A DNA stretch of 64,000 nucleotides, taken from the NCBI RefSeq assembly GCF_028682455.1, contig NZ_JANHLD010000004.1:558001-622000 (forward strand), written 5' to 3'. The notes beneath the pieces are model-generated. The model saw only the letters and a program-made list of their open reading frames with translations. It searched no databases and had not been told where the DNA came from. The stretch's first letter is position 1. Every line of letters starts with the position of its first letter. The position numbers and the translations under genes are program-made. This DNA is from Pseudomonas putida (lineage in GTDB: Bacteria; Pseudomonadota; Gammaproteobacteria; Pseudomonadales; Pseudomonadaceae). Of this stretch, positions 16,073 through 24,605 are shown one piece after another.

Positions 16073-17167
16073 TTACGGGCGAGGCTTGTTACGGGTGCTG
16101 CCCGGACGCTTCGGCGCAGGCTTGCCGCGCTTGTTCATGTCGCTCGGGCGCTCGGCCACGGTGCTGCTTCCACGGCCCGAGCCCTTGCGCGGGGCTTCGT
16201 CTCGCGGCTGGCGCGCCGGACGCTCTTCCCCACGCGGCTGGCGCGCAGGACGTTCGGCGCTACCTGCATCCTGGGCCGGGCGCAGGGTACGCACCCGCTC
16301 ACCACGCCCCAGCGGACGAGTGGATTTGCGCTGCAGGCGCTCCAGCTTGTCCTTGGACTTGTGGTTCAAGGTCGGCATGGCAACCGGGGTCAAGCCTACT
16401 TCGGCCGCCAGGATGTCGACTTCCTGCTGGCTCATTTCGCGCCAGCGTCCCATCGGTAGGTCGGAGTTGAGGAACACCGGACCAAAGCGCACGCGCTTGA
16501 GGCGGCTGACCACCAGGCCCTGGGATTCCCACAGGCGCCGCACCTCACGGTTGCGACCTTCCATCACCACGCAGTGGTACCAGTGGTTGAAACCTTCACC
16601 TCCCGGGGCTTCCTGGATATCGGTGAAGCGCGCCGGACCGTCTTCGAGCACGACACCGGCCTTGAGGCGGGCAATCATGTCTTCGTCCACTTCACCACGC
16701 ACACGCACCGCGTATTCGCGGTCCATCTCGTAGGAAGGGTGCATCAGGCGGTTGGCCAGCTCACCGTCGGTGGTGAACATCAGCAGGCCAGTGGTATTGA
16801 TGTCCAGGCGACCGATGTTGATCCAGCGGCCTTCTTTGGGCCGTGGCAGGCGGTCGAACACGGTCGGACGGCCTTCCGGGTCGTCACGGGTGCAGATTTC
16901 GCCATCGGGCTTGTTGTACATGATGACCCGGCGCACGGTCTCGGCAGACTCTTCGCGCTTGATCACGCGACCATCGACAGAAATCGCGTCATGCAGGTCG
17001 ACGCGCTGGCCCAAGGTGGCGTCTTTGCCATTGACCTTGATCCGGCCCTGGCTGATCCAGGCCTCGACATCGCGGCGCGAACCCACGCCGATACGCGCCA
17101 ACACTTTTTGCAGCTTCTCGCCTGATGGCGGCAACGGCTGGGTTTCTTGCAGATCTTTATCACTCAT
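16073..17167 (-). CDS. rluB: 23S rRNA pseudouridine(2605) synthase RluB
   Basis: A 364-residue RsuA-family pseudouridine synthase. Residues about 15-60 are an S4 RNA-binding domain (EKLQKVLARIGVGSRRDVEAW). The catalytic motif GRLDINTTGLL, with its Asp, is near residue 125. The C-terminus from about 285 is a long Arg/Lys/Pro/Gly-rich disordered tail with repeated ERPARQPR units, usual in Pseudomonas RluB. The start at 17167 (MSDKDLQ) has GGAGGT 7 bases upstream. It closes the minus-strand set that begins with the PHP gene; scpB is 150 bases upstream. Confidence 0.95.
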   Translation of the reverse strand: MSDKDLQETQPLPPSGEKLQKVLARIGVGSRRDVEAWISQGRIKVNGKDATLGQRVDLHDAISVDGRVIKREESAETVRRVIMYNKPDGEICTRDDPEGRPTVFDRLPRPKEGRWINIGRLDINTTGLLMFTTDGELANRLMHPSYEMDREYAVRVRGEVDEDMIARLKAGVVLEDGPARFTDIQEAPGGEGFNHWYHCVVMEGRNREVRRLWESQGLVVSRLKRVRFGPVFLNSDLPMGRWREMSQQEVDILAAEVGLTPVAMPTLNHKSKDKLERLQRKSTRPLGRGERVRTLRPAQDAGSAERPARQPRGEERPARQPRDEAPRKGSGRGSSTVAERPSDMNKRGKPAPKRPGSTRNKPRP

Positions 17168-17317
17168 CTGGGCACCTCCCGGTGTAAGTACTGAAAACTG
17201 ATTAAGGCGAACATGCGCCAAAATGGTCGCGAATCATACGCTGATCACGCGCTGAGCGCACCTGAGACTAGCTGAAATTATCCTTGCCACCGCGGGTTTC
17301 TGCCCGAAGGCTGCCGA

Positions 17318-18103
17318 TCACTCGCGCGGCGTCTCCGGCTCGAGGTGCCCGGCTTCTTCGGCCGCCGCCGTGTCGTCGACCAGGTCGTCAAAATCGGTCT
17401 TGAGCCCTTCTTCCATCGAGTCGAGTTCCACCAGCAGGCTGCGAAAGCTGGCTTCCTCTTTCGGCGCTTCGGGCTCGGCGCTTTCGTCGGCCAGGGCCTG
17501 CAGGTGGGCGGGCACCGGCGCGTCATCCAGCTCCAGCAACGGCTCGGGCTCCATTTCGCGCAGCTCGGCCAGGGCGGGCAGGTCGTCGAGGTTCTTGAGG
17601 TTGAAGTGATCGAGGAACGCCTTGGTGGTGGCGAACATCGCAGGCTTGATTGGCACTTCGCGGTACCCGACGATGCGGATCCATTCGCGCTCGAGCAAGG
17701 TCTTGATGATATTGCTGTTGACCGCCACGCCCCGCACGTCTTCGATTTCGCCACGGGTAATGGGTTGGCGGTAGGCAATCAGCGCCATGGTCTCCAGCAG
17801 CGCACGAGAGTAACGCTGCGGGCGCTCTTCCCACAAACGCCCCACCCAGGGGGCGTAGTCTTCGCGAATCTGCAGGCGATATCCCGAGGCTACCTCCTTG
17901 AGCTCGAAGGCGCGGCCACTGCAAGACTTGCGCAGCACTTCCAGGGCCTTCTTGAACACAGTGGGCTCAGGACGCTCGGCTTCTTCGAACAACTCGAACA
18001 GCCGCTCCATCGATTGTGGTTTTCCCGAGGCCAGCAAAAAGGCTTCAAGCAGGGGCGCCAGGTCGCGCGGATCGTTCAGGTTCATGGCGTTGCTCGTGGT
18101 CAC
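17318..18103 (-). CDS. scpB: Segregation and condensation protein ScpB
   Basis: A 261-residue protein with the tandem winged-helix fold of ScpB (LLEAFLLASGKPQSMERLFELF; ALIAYRQPITRGEIEDVRGV). It is a kleisin-associated subunit of the SMC-ScpAB condensin that organises the chromosome. The C-terminal 60-70 residues are acidic and variable. The GTG at 18103 overlaps the scpA stop (GTGA); an ATG six codons later is the alternative. Both lack a ribosome site, consistent with coupled translation. Confidence 0.93.
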   Translation of the reverse strand: MTTSNAMNLNDPRDLAPLLEAFLLASGKPQSMERLFELFEEAERPEPTVFKKALEVLRKSCSGRAFELKEVASGYRLQIREDYAPWVGRLWEERPQRYSRALLETMALIAYRQPITRGEIEDVRGVAVNSNIIKTLLEREWIRIVGYREVPIKPAMFATTKAFLDHFNLKNLDDLPALAELREMEPEPLLELDDAPVPAHLQALADESAEPEAPKEEASFRSLLVELDSMEEGLKTDFDDLVDDTAAAEEAGHLEPETPRE

Positions 18104-18930
18104 TCGGCCCGGGCGCGGACGTGGATCGGCGCAAAGGGCTCATTTTGCACCAGTTCGATCAAGGATTCCTTCACCAGTTCAAGAATGGCCATGAAGGTCA
18201 CCACCACCCCCAGCTTGCCTTCCTCGGCCGTGAACAGCTCGACGAACGGCACGAACCCACCGCCCTTGAGGCGTTCGAGCACCTCGCTCATGCGCTCGCG
18301 GGTCGACAATGCCTCACGGCTGACCTGGTGGCTCTCGAACAGGTCACCCCGGCGCAGCACCTCGGCCATCGACACCAGCAGTTCCTCCAGGCTGACGTCG
18401 GGCAACAACTTGCGCACCTTGGCCTGGGGCGCCTCCAGGCGCGGCACGATGATCTCGCGCCCCACTCGGCTCAACCCATCGATACCTTCGGCCGCGGCCT
18501 TGAAGCGTTCATACTCCTGCAGGCGTCGAATCAACTCGGCGCGCGGATCACCCTCTTCTTCCTCGATCTCGACCGAACGCGGCAGCAACATGCGCGACTT
18601 GATCTCGGCCAGCATCGCTGCCATCACCAGGTACTCGGCTGCCAGCTCCAGGCGCACGGTCTTCATCAGCTCGACATAGCCCATGTACTGACGGGTGATT
18701 TCCGCCACGGGAATATCGAGGATGTCGACGTTCTGCTTGCGGATCAGGTACAGCAGCAGGTCCAGCGGGCCTTCAAAGGCCTCGAGAAATACCTCGAGGG
18801 CGTCCGGCGGGATGTATAGGTCCACCGGCATCTCGGTCATGGCTTCGCCATAGACCAGCACCAGCGGCAGTTCCTGCTGGGCTCCTGCTTGCGGGTCGAG
18901 GGTCGACTCGGTGGTCGGCGTCTGGCTCAC
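18100..18930 (-). CDS. scpA: Segregation and condensation protein ScpA
   Basis: A 276-residue kleisin. The N-terminal SMC-neck-binding region has the hallmark FEGPLDLLLYLIRKQNVDILDIP, and the C-terminal winged helix (MAILELVKESLIELVQNEPFAPI) would touch the SMC head. The GTG start overlaps the stop of the upstream YciO-like gene (GTGA), and its own stop overlaps scpB, so three genes are chained by four-base overlaps. Confidence 0.94.
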   Translation of the reverse strand: MSQTPTTESTLDPQAGAQQELPLVLVYGEAMTEMPVDLYIPPDALEVFLEAFEGPLDLLLYLIRKQNVDILDIPVAEITRQYMGYVELMKTVRLELAAEYLVMAAMLAEIKSRMLLPRSVEIEEEEGDPRAELIRRLQEYERFKAAAEGIDGLSRVGREIIVPRLEAPQAKVRKLLPDVSLEELLVSMAEVLRRGDLFESHQVSREALSTRERMSEVLERLKGGGFVPFVELFTAEEGKLGVVVTFMAILELVKESLIELVQNEPFAPIHVRARAE

Positions 18931-19556
18931 GCTTCGACCAGGAAGGGCGCCGGGTCACCGCAACCGACGCGGATCACCTCTGGCTCGTCGCCGGCCAGGT
19001 TGATCACCGTTGAGGCCTTCAAGTCGCCAAAACCGCCATCGACGATCAAGTCGACATGGTGCTCCAGTGCCTGGCGAATCTCGTAGGGGTCGGTCATCGG
19101 CTCGGTTTCGCCGGGCATGATCAGGCTGACGCTCATCAATGGCTCGCCCAGCTCTTCGAGCAGGGCCAGGGCGATAGGGTTGGACGGCACGCGCAGGCCG
19201 ATGGTGCGGCGCTTTTCATGCAGCAACAGCCGCGGGACTTCACGGGTGGCGTTGAGAATGAAAGTGTAGGGCCCCGGCACATGTGCCTTGAGCAATCGAA
19301 AGGTGGCCGTGTCGATCTTGGCGAACAGGCCCATTTGCGAGAGATCGCAGCAGATCAGTGTGAAGTTGTGGTTCTTGTCCAGCTGGCGCAGGCGCCGAAC
19401 GCGCTCTACGGCATTCTTGTCGCCAATCTGGCAACCCATGGCGTAGGACGAATCGGTCGGGTAGACAACAACACCGCCTTTGCGAATGATTTCTACGGCC
19501 TGTTTGATCAGGCGCGGTTGCGGATTCTCCGCATGAATCTGGAAAAACTGACTCAC
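18927..19556 (-). CDS. YciO-type threonylcarbamoyl-AMP synthase-like protein
   Basis: A 209-residue YrdC/Sua5/YciO-fold protein. GGVVVYPTDSSYAMGC and the KNHNFTLICCDLSQ segment place it in the YciO branch rather than the essential TsaC. The GTG at 19556 follows AGGAAGAG, which sets the start; the frame runs open upstream but overlaps the PHP gene. YciO proteins are thought to have weak threonylcarbamoyl-adenylate activity or a separate RNA-related role, so the exact reaction is open. Chained to scpA by a GTGA overlap. Confidence 0.88.
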   Translation of the reverse strand: MSQFFQIHAENPQPRLIKQAVEIIRKGGVVVYPTDSSYAMGCQIGDKNAVERVRRLRQLDKNHNFTLICCDLSQMGLFAKIDTATFRLLKAHVPGPYTFILNATREVPRLLLHEKRRTIGLRVPSNPIALALLEELGEPLMSVSLIMPGETEPMTDPYEIRQALEHHVDLIVDGGFGDLKASTVINLAGDEPEVIRVGCGDPAPFLVEA

Positions 19557-19569
19557 GTTCTCTTCCTGT

Positions 19570-20433
19570 TCAGACGGCCGCGATAGGCTGCTCATGTTTG
19601 AATCGACGCCACAAGGGCGGCAAGTCCTCTGGCAATGGCCGGTAGGCACCGATCTCACCCCAGGTGCCAGGGCCATGGAAGTCACTGCCGGCACTGGCCA
19701 GCAGGCCGAATTCACGGGTCAGGATGGACATGGTGCCCACCTGCTCGGCCGGCATCATCCCGTTGACCACTTCCAGTGCCTGGCCGCCTGCTTGAATATA
19801 GTCGGCAATCAGCCGGCGGCGCTTGCTGCGGGTTAAATCGTAGTGCATCGGATGCGCAAGGCTTACCCAGGCGCCGGACTGGCGCAGGGTCTGGACGGTG
19901 TCGTCCAGGGTCGGCCAGTGCAACTTGACGTCGCCCAGCTTGCCGGCGCCCAGCCACTTGCGAAACGCCTCGGCGCGGTCCTTTACGTGCCCTGCACGCA
20001 CCAGGAACTCGGCGAAGTGCGGCCGCGCCGGGGCGTTGCCGCTGTCACCCAGCTCCTGCTGGACGGCGCGCGCACCGTCCATCGCCCCAGGCATGCCCTT
20101 GAGGCCCAACCGTCGGTCGATTTCTTCGGCGCGCAGCCAGCGCCCACGGTGCAAAGACTCGATAGCCGCAAGCAGGGGTTCGGCGTCCAGGGCAAAGTTG
20201 TAGCCCAGCACATGGATGGTCGCGCCGCCCCACGTACAGGACAATTCCACCCCGCTGACCCACTGCATCCCCAGGGCCTGGGAGGCTGCGCGCGCCTCGA
20301 CCTGGCCCTCGAGGGTGTCGTGGTCGGTCAGCGAGAGCATCCGCACGCCGTGCTCATGGGCCCGGGCGACCAGTGCCGTCGGCGACAAGGCGCCGTCGGA
20401 GGCCGTACTGTGGCAGTGCAGATCAACATTCAT
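19570..20433 (-). CDS. PHP-domain phosphoesterase (YciV/TrpH type, RNase AM-like)
   Basis: A 287-residue PHP-superfamily metal-dependent phosphoesterase. The metal-binding motifs are present in order: DLHCHSTASDG (N-terminus), LTDHDT, the Glu in SGVELSC, AHPMHYDL and GSDFHGPG. E. coli YciV (Rnm) trims the 5' ends of rRNA and degrades short RNA; I infer a similar role. The ATG at 20433 fits the family N-terminus. ATG 20454 is also possible, as neither has a ribosome site. First gene of the YciO-scpA-scpB-rluB set, divergent from yciB. Confidence 0.88.
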   Translation of the reverse strand: MNVDLHCHSTASDGALSPTALVARAHEHGVRMLSLTDHDTLEGQVEARAASQALGMQWVSGVELSCTWGGATIHVLGYNFALDAEPLLAAIESLHRGRWLRAEEIDRRLGLKGMPGAMDGARAVQQELGDSGNAPARPHFAEFLVRAGHVKDRAEAFRKWLGAGKLGDVKLHWPTLDDTVQTLRQSGAWVSLAHPMHYDLTRSKRRRLIADYIQAGGQALEVVNGMMPAEQVGTMSILTREFGLLASAGSDFHGPGTWGEIGAYRPLPEDLPPLWRRFKHEQPIAAV

Positions 20434-20499
20434 AGGAGGCGCTTTCGCTGTCATTGATGTTTGTTATTATGCCGTCACATCCTGCTTCTGGCTGCCACT

Positions 20500-21108
20500 G
20501 TGAAACAATTCATCGATTTCATCCCGCTGCTCCTGTTCTTCATCGTCTTCAAGCTCGAACCTCGTGCCGTCGAATTCGCCGGGCACAGTTTCGAACTCGG
20601 GGGCATCTTCAGTGCCACGGCCATGCTGATCCTGAGCTCGGTGGTGGTCTACGGCGCCCTGTTCATCCGTCAGCGCAAGCTGGAAAAGGGCCAATGGCTG
20701 ACCCTGGTCGCCTGCCTGGTGTTCGGTGGCCTGACCCTGGCGTTCCACAGCGAGACCTTCCTCAAGTGGAAGGCGCCGGTGGTCAACTGGTTGTTCGCCG
20801 TGGCCTTCGCCGGGAGCCACTTCATCGGCGACCGGGTGCTGATCAAGCGCATCATGGGCCATGCCATCAGCCTGCCGGAGCCTGTCTGGTCGCGGCTGAA
20901 CCTGGCCTGGATCGGCTTTTTCCTGTTCTGCGGCGCGGCCAACCTGTTCGTTGCCTTCACCTTCCAGGACATCTGGGTCGACTTCAAGGTATTCGGCAGC
21001 CTCGGCATGACCGTACTGTTCCTGGTGGCCCAGGGCGTGTACCTGTCCCGACACCTGCACGACAGCGACCCCACCACCCCGCCTTCCACTCCGAAGCACG
21101 AGGATTGA
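20500..21108 (+). CDS. yciB: Inner-membrane septation protein YciB (IspZ)
   Basis: A 202-residue integral membrane protein with about five or six hydrophobic segments and the family start VKQFIDFIPLLLFFIVFK. YciB affects cell-envelope synthesis and septation in enterobacteria through partners of the divisome/elongasome. The GTG at 20500 is the conserved start; the frame extends upstream without support. Two bases before yciI-like gene, so the two form an operon. Confidence 0.93.
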   Translation: MKQFIDFIPLLLFFIVFKLEPRAVEFAGHSFELGGIFSATAMLILSSVVVYGALFIRQRKLEKGQWLTLVACLVFGGLTLAFHSETFLKWKAPVVNWLFAVAFAGSHFIGDRVLIKRIMGHAISLPEPVWSRLNLAWIGFFLFCGAANLFVAFTFQDIWVDFKVFGSLGMTVLFLVAQGVYLSRHLHDSDPTTPPSTPKHED

Positions 21109-21109
21109 C

Positions 21110-21409
21110 ATGCTCTACGCCATCATCGCCAGTGACGTCGCCGATTCACTGGAAAAACGCCTGGCCGCCCGCCCTGCGCACATCGAGCGCCTGCAGCAGC
21201 TCAAGGAACAAGGCCGCGTAGTCCTGGCAGGCCCACACCCGGCCATCGACAGCAACGACCCAGGTGCTGCCGGCTTCAGCGGCAGCCTGATCGTCGCCGA
21301 GTTCGACTCCCTGCCTGCCGCGCAAGCCTGGGCCGATGCCGACCCGTACATTGCCGCAGGCGTGTATGACAAGGTCGTGGTCAAGCCGTTCAAGCAAGTC
21401 CTGCCGTAA
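21110..21409 (+). CDS. YciI family protein
   Basis: A 99-residue ferredoxin-like-fold protein with the YciI signature LYAIIASDVADSLEKRLAARPAH and the conserved His23-containing helix, plus FDSLPAAQAWADADPYIAAGVYD. Family members resemble muconolactone isomerase. The reaction is unknown, although an Asp-His pair suggests an enzyme. It follows yciB by one base. Confidence 0.92.
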   Translation: MLYAIIASDVADSLEKRLAARPAHIERLQQLKEQGRVVLAGPHPAIDSNDPGAAGFSGSLIVAEFDSLPAAQAWADADPYIAAGVYDKVVVKPFKQVLP

Positions 21410-21527
21410 CCTGCTGCATGCGGTGCGCCCCCGGGCGCACCGCCTCCCGCCTTTTACCGACGCTACTGCTCATTATTCTCGTCTGGCAGCCGACAACCTG
21501 CTGAACCGACAAGAATCAGGAGTTCCA

Positions 21528-21926
21528 ATGCGTCAAGGTCCGTTGTCCCTGCTGCTGTGCCTGTTGCTGAGCCCATTTGCCCTGGGTGAAGAGCCCGTGG
21601 CCAGCACCCCGCTTTCGCTGCATGCCGGCAGCCAGATCACTGAACTTACCCAGCGCTTGCAGGAAAGCGAGCGTCTACGCGAAGTCCTGACCCGGCAACT
21701 GCACAATGCCGACAGCGAACGCGAAAGCGCCCAGCTCGCACGCCTGCGCCAAGAGAACCAGCGATTGAAGCTGGCCCTCAAGGAATTCCAGGCCAAACCG
21801 GCCGAGCGACTGATCACCGACCAGCAACAATGGTTCCTGATTGGTGGTGCAGTTGCCCTGTTGGCTGCACTCTGCGGTATCTTTGCCTGCGGCGGACACA
21901 GAAAGCGTCGGCAATGGTTGAATTGA
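21528..21926 (+). CDS. Coiled-coil protein with C-terminal membrane anchor
   Basis: A 132-residue protein with an N-terminal signal peptide (ending near ALGEEP), a coiled coil from about residue 40 to 90 (TQRLQESERLREVLTRQL), one membrane segment (WFLIGGAVALLAALCGIFA) and a basic end. The layout matches the C-terminal half of YgiM-like proteins, but the SH3 domain is missing. It lies 7 bases before cpxR in the same direction, so it may be co-expressed with that envelope-stress regulator. Function unknown. Confidence 0.8.
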   Translation: MRQGPLSLLLCLLLSPFALGEEPVASTPLSLHAGSQITELTQRLQESERLREVLTRQLHNADSERESAQLARLRQENQRLKLALKEFQAKPAERLITDQQQWFLIGGAVALLAALCGIFACGGHRKRRQWLN

Positions 21927-21933
21927 GTGAGTC

Positions 21934-22611
21934 ATGAGCGAGCTGTTACTGATTGATGATGACCAGGAACTCTGCGAGCTGCTCGGCAGCTGGCTGACCC
22001 AGGAAGGCTTCGTAGTTCGTGCCTGCCACGACGGCCAGAGCGCCCGCAAGGCCCTGGCCGAGCAAGAGCCGGCTGCCGTGGTGCTGGATGTGATGCTGCC
22101 CGACGGCAGTGGCCTCGAGCTGCTCAAGCAGTTGCGCAGCGAGCATGCCGAGTTGCCGGTGCTGATGCTCTCGGCCCGCGGCGAGCCGCTGGACCGGATC
22201 CTCGGCCTTGAACTGGGTGCCGATGACTACCTGGCCAAGCCGTGCGACCCCCGCGAGCTTACCGCCCGCCTGCGCGCGGTGCTGCGCCGCAGCCACCCCA
22301 GCAGCACCCCCAGCCGGATCGAAGTCGGCGACCTGTGCTTCAGCCCCGCCCGGGGCGTGGTCAGCATCGACGAGCAGGAACTGACCCTGACCCTGTCCGA
22401 GAGCCGCATCCTCGAAGCGCTGCTACGCCAGCCAGGGGAGCCGCTGGACAAGCAGGAGCTGGCGCAGATAGCCCTGGGCCGCAAGCTCACCCTGTATGAC
22501 CGCAGCCTGGACATGCATGTCAGCAACTTGCGCAAGAAGGTTGGCCCCCACCCCGACGGGCGCCCGCGCATCGTTGCCCTGCGCAGCCGCGGCTACTACT
22601 ACAGCCTGTAA
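21934..22611 (+). CDS. cpxR: OmpR-family response regulator CpxR
   Basis: A 225-residue response regulator: receiver domain with acidic pocket (LIDDD, 6-10), phospho-acceptor Asp52 and Lys103, and a winged-helix output domain (about 125-225, ending VALRSRGYYYSL). Gene order (yciB, yciI, coiled-coil protein, this gene, a Spy/CpxP-like protein, a sensor kinase) is that of P. aeruginosa PA3201-PA3206, where this gene is CpxR. It would respond to envelope stress. Confidence 0.88.
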   Translation: MSELLLIDDDQELCELLGSWLTQEGFVVRACHDGQSARKALAEQEPAAVVLDVMLPDGSGLELLKQLRSEHAELPVLMLSARGEPLDRILGLELGADDYLAKPCDPRELTARLRAVLRRSHPSSTPSRIEVGDLCFSPARGVVSIDEQELTLTLSESRILEALLRQPGEPLDKQELAQIALGRKLTLYDRSLDMHVSNLRKKVGPHPDGRPRIVALRSRGYYYSL

Positions 22612-22634
22612 TGTCAGCAGCGGGCCCGGCCATC

Positions 22635-22650
22635 TTTACGCAAGCTTTAC
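22635..22650 (-). promoter_or_regulatory. Candidate CpxR box upstream of the spy-like gene
   Basis: Minus-strand GTAAA-N6-GTAAA, a direct repeat with an 11-base period, about 80 bases before the spy-like ATG. The E. coli CpxR consensus is GTAAA-N5-GTAAA, so the spacing is one base longer. I could not assign a convincing -35/-10 pair beside it. Confidence 0.45.
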
Positions 22651-22730
22651 CCTTGCCTGACCGCCGCTGACCTTGACCTCCCTACACTGGGCTCATCCGG
22701 TCATCACCGGCCCTTGAAAGGAGAGACACC

Positions 22731-23144
22731 ATGCGCAAGACCCTTATCGCCCTGATGTTCGCTGCCGCTCTGCCGACCGTCGCCATGGCCATGCCAGAAG
22801 GCGGCCCGCGCCACGGCGATCACCACCGCGGTGGAGCGCCTTTCGCCCAGCTGGACCTGAGCCGCGAACAGCGCCAGCAGATCGGCAAGCTGATGGGCGA
22901 GCAGATGAAGAGCCGCCAGGAAATCACCAAGCGCTACCTGGAAAAACTCCCGGCAGCCGACCAGAAAGCCCTGAAGGACGAACTGCAAGCCAAGAAGGAC
23001 AAGACCCAGGCCGACATCCGCGCCCTGCTCAAGCCTGACCAGCAGAAGAAGTTCGATGAGCTGAAGAAAGAGCAGGATCAACGCCGCGCCGAATGGAACG
23101 AGTTCAAGGCCTGGAAGGCTGAAAAAGCCAACAAGGCCCAGTAA
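22731..23144 (+). CDS. Spy/CpxP family periplasmic protein
   Basis: A 137-residue secreted protein with signal peptide MRKTLIALMFAAALPTVAMA and a His-rich stretch after it (PRHGDHHRGG). The rest is an all-alpha, strongly charged region with the family's LTxxQ-like motif as LSREQRQQI. Spy/CpxP proteins are periplasmic chaperones or feedback sensors in envelope stress. It lies between cpxR and the kinase gene but has its own candidate CpxR box and terminator, so it is probably the main output of the system and partly separate from the kinase. Confidence 0.9.
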   Translation: MRKTLIALMFAAALPTVAMAMPEGGPRHGDHHRGGAPFAQLDLSREQRQQIGKLMGEQMKSRQEITKRYLEKLPAADQKALKDELQAKKDKTQADIRALLKPDQQKKFDELKKEQDQRRAEWNEFKAWKAEKANKAQ

Positions 23145-23158
23145 GCTGTCAGCCACCC

Positions 23159-23191
23159 GCCCGGCCTGCCCCTGTGCAGGCCGGGCTTTTT
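23159..23191 (+). terminator. Terminator after the spy-like gene
   Basis: A perfect 11-bp GC-rich stem (GCCCGGCCTGC / GCAGGCCGGGC) with a six-base loop followed by TTTTT. It separates the spy-like gene from the kinase, so the kinase may rely on read-through or its own promoter. Confidence 0.85.
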
Positions 23192-23210
23192 GCCGTTGAA
23201 GGAGCCTCCC

Positions 23211-24545
23211 TTGCGTTCATTGTTCTGGCGCATCCTGGCCAGTTTCTGGCTGGCCATCGCCCTGGTCGCGGGCCTGTCCATCCTGCTCGGGCACATGCTC
23301 AACCAGGACGCCTGGATTCTCAGTCGCCATCCGGGCCTCAATACCCTGGCACCAAAATGGACCCAACTGTACGAACAGCAAGGACCGGAGTCGGCCCAGC
23401 GCTTTCTCGAGCGACGCAAGCACCGATTCAACATCGACGTGCAAGTACTCAACGACAGCGGCGATGCCGTGGTACCCGGTACATTCCCCCGTCGCGCCGC
23501 GGCGTTCGAGGCCCGTCGCCACAACGACGAACGCCGCCTGCCGTGGCGCCGCCTGACCGAGGAATACACCAGCGCCGACAGCGGCGAGACCTACCTGCTG
23601 ATCTACCGCATTCCCCACCCCGAGCTCGATGCCTGGCACCGCGAGAGCCTGCTTTGGCCACTCAGCGCGCTGGGCATTGCCCTGGTGGTGCTGACCCTGT
23701 TCAGCCTTCTGGTGACGCTGTCGATCACCCGCCCGTTGAGCCGCCTACGCGGCGCCGTCCATGACCTTGGGCAAACCACCTATCAACAGAACAGCCTGGC
23801 GCGCCTGGCCAACCGGCGCGATGAGTTCGGCGTGCTGGCCAACGACTTCAACCGCATGGGTGCACGCCTGCAGAGCATGATCGGCAGTCAGCGCCAGCTG
23901 TTGCGTGACGTGTCCCACGAACTGCGCTCGCCCCTGGCGCGCCTGCGCATCGCCCTGGCCCTGGCTGAACGCGCCGAACCTGCCCAGCGCGAGGCGTTGT
24001 GGCCACGCCTTACCCGTGAGTGCGACCGCCTGGAAGCGCTGATCAGTGAGATTCTGGTGCTGGCCCGGGTCGATGCCGAGCAGACCCGGTCCGAGCCGGT
24101 AGACCTGGATGTGGTGTTGCAGACTGTCCACAAGGACGCCCAGCACAGTGCGCCGGACCAGGACATCCGACTGCAGCATGAAACCGGTTTGAGCCTGCAG
24201 GGCTGGCCGACCCTGATCGAACGGGCGCTGGACAACCTGCTACGCAATGCCCTGCGCTTCAATCCGCCGGGGCAGCCCATCGAGATCACCGGCGAACGCG
24301 ACACCGACCGGATCGTGTTGAGCGTGCGTGATCATGGGCCGGGCGTGGCTGAAGAGCACCTGGCGCAGTTGGGTGAGCCGTTCTTCCGCGCGCCTGGGCA
24401 GAGTGCCGCCGGCCACGGCCTGGGCCTGGCCATTGCGCGCAAGGCAGCGGAGCGTCATGGAGGGAGCCTGAACTTGAGCAATCATCCGCAGGGCGGGTTT
24501 GTAGCCAGCCTGGAATTACCCTTGAGCGGGCCTGGCAGCGCCTGA
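23211..24545 (+). CDS. cpxA: Sensor histidine kinase CpxA-like
   Basis: A 444-residue kinase with two membrane segments (about 8-30 and 148-170), a periplasmic sensor loop (about 31-147) and a HAMP domain. The H-box DVSHELRSPLARLR has His236, and the ATPase domain shows N (LDNLLRNALRF), G1 (DHGPGV) and G2 (GHGLGLAI) boxes. The start is probably TTG at 23211, since AAGGAG lies 6-7 bases upstream; other in-frame TTG codons lie further up. It is the predicted partner of the response regulator at 21934. Confidence 0.87.
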   Translation: MRSLFWRILASFWLAIALVAGLSILLGHMLNQDAWILSRHPGLNTLAPKWTQLYEQQGPESAQRFLERRKHRFNIDVQVLNDSGDAVVPGTFPRRAAAFEARRHNDERRLPWRRLTEEYTSADSGETYLLIYRIPHPELDAWHRESLLWPLSALGIALVVLTLFSLLVTLSITRPLSRLRGAVHDLGQTTYQQNSLARLANRRDEFGVLANDFNRMGARLQSMIGSQRQLLRDVSHELRSPLARLRIALALAERAEPAQREALWPRLTRECDRLEALISEILVLARVDAEQTRSEPVDLDVVLQTVHKDAQHSAPDQDIRLQHETGLSLQGWPTLIERALDNLLRNALRFNPPGQPIEITGERDTDRIVLSVRDHGPGVAEEHLAQLGEPFFRAPGQSAAGHGLGLAIARKAAERHGGSLNLSNHPQGGFVASLELPLSGPGSA

Positions 24546-24550
24546 CAGCA

Positions 24551-24599
24551 TCGCGGGGCAAGCCCGCTCCTACACCGTAGGAGCGGGCTTGCCCCGCGA
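24551..24599. repeat. REP pair (inverted)
   Basis: Two copies of the P. putida-type REP sequence (TCGCGGGGCAAGCCCGCTCC and its exact inverse) separated by a few bases, lying between convergent genes. It forms a long perfect hairpin that could also stop transcription. Confidence 0.9.
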
Positions 24600-24605
24600 A
24601 ATACC

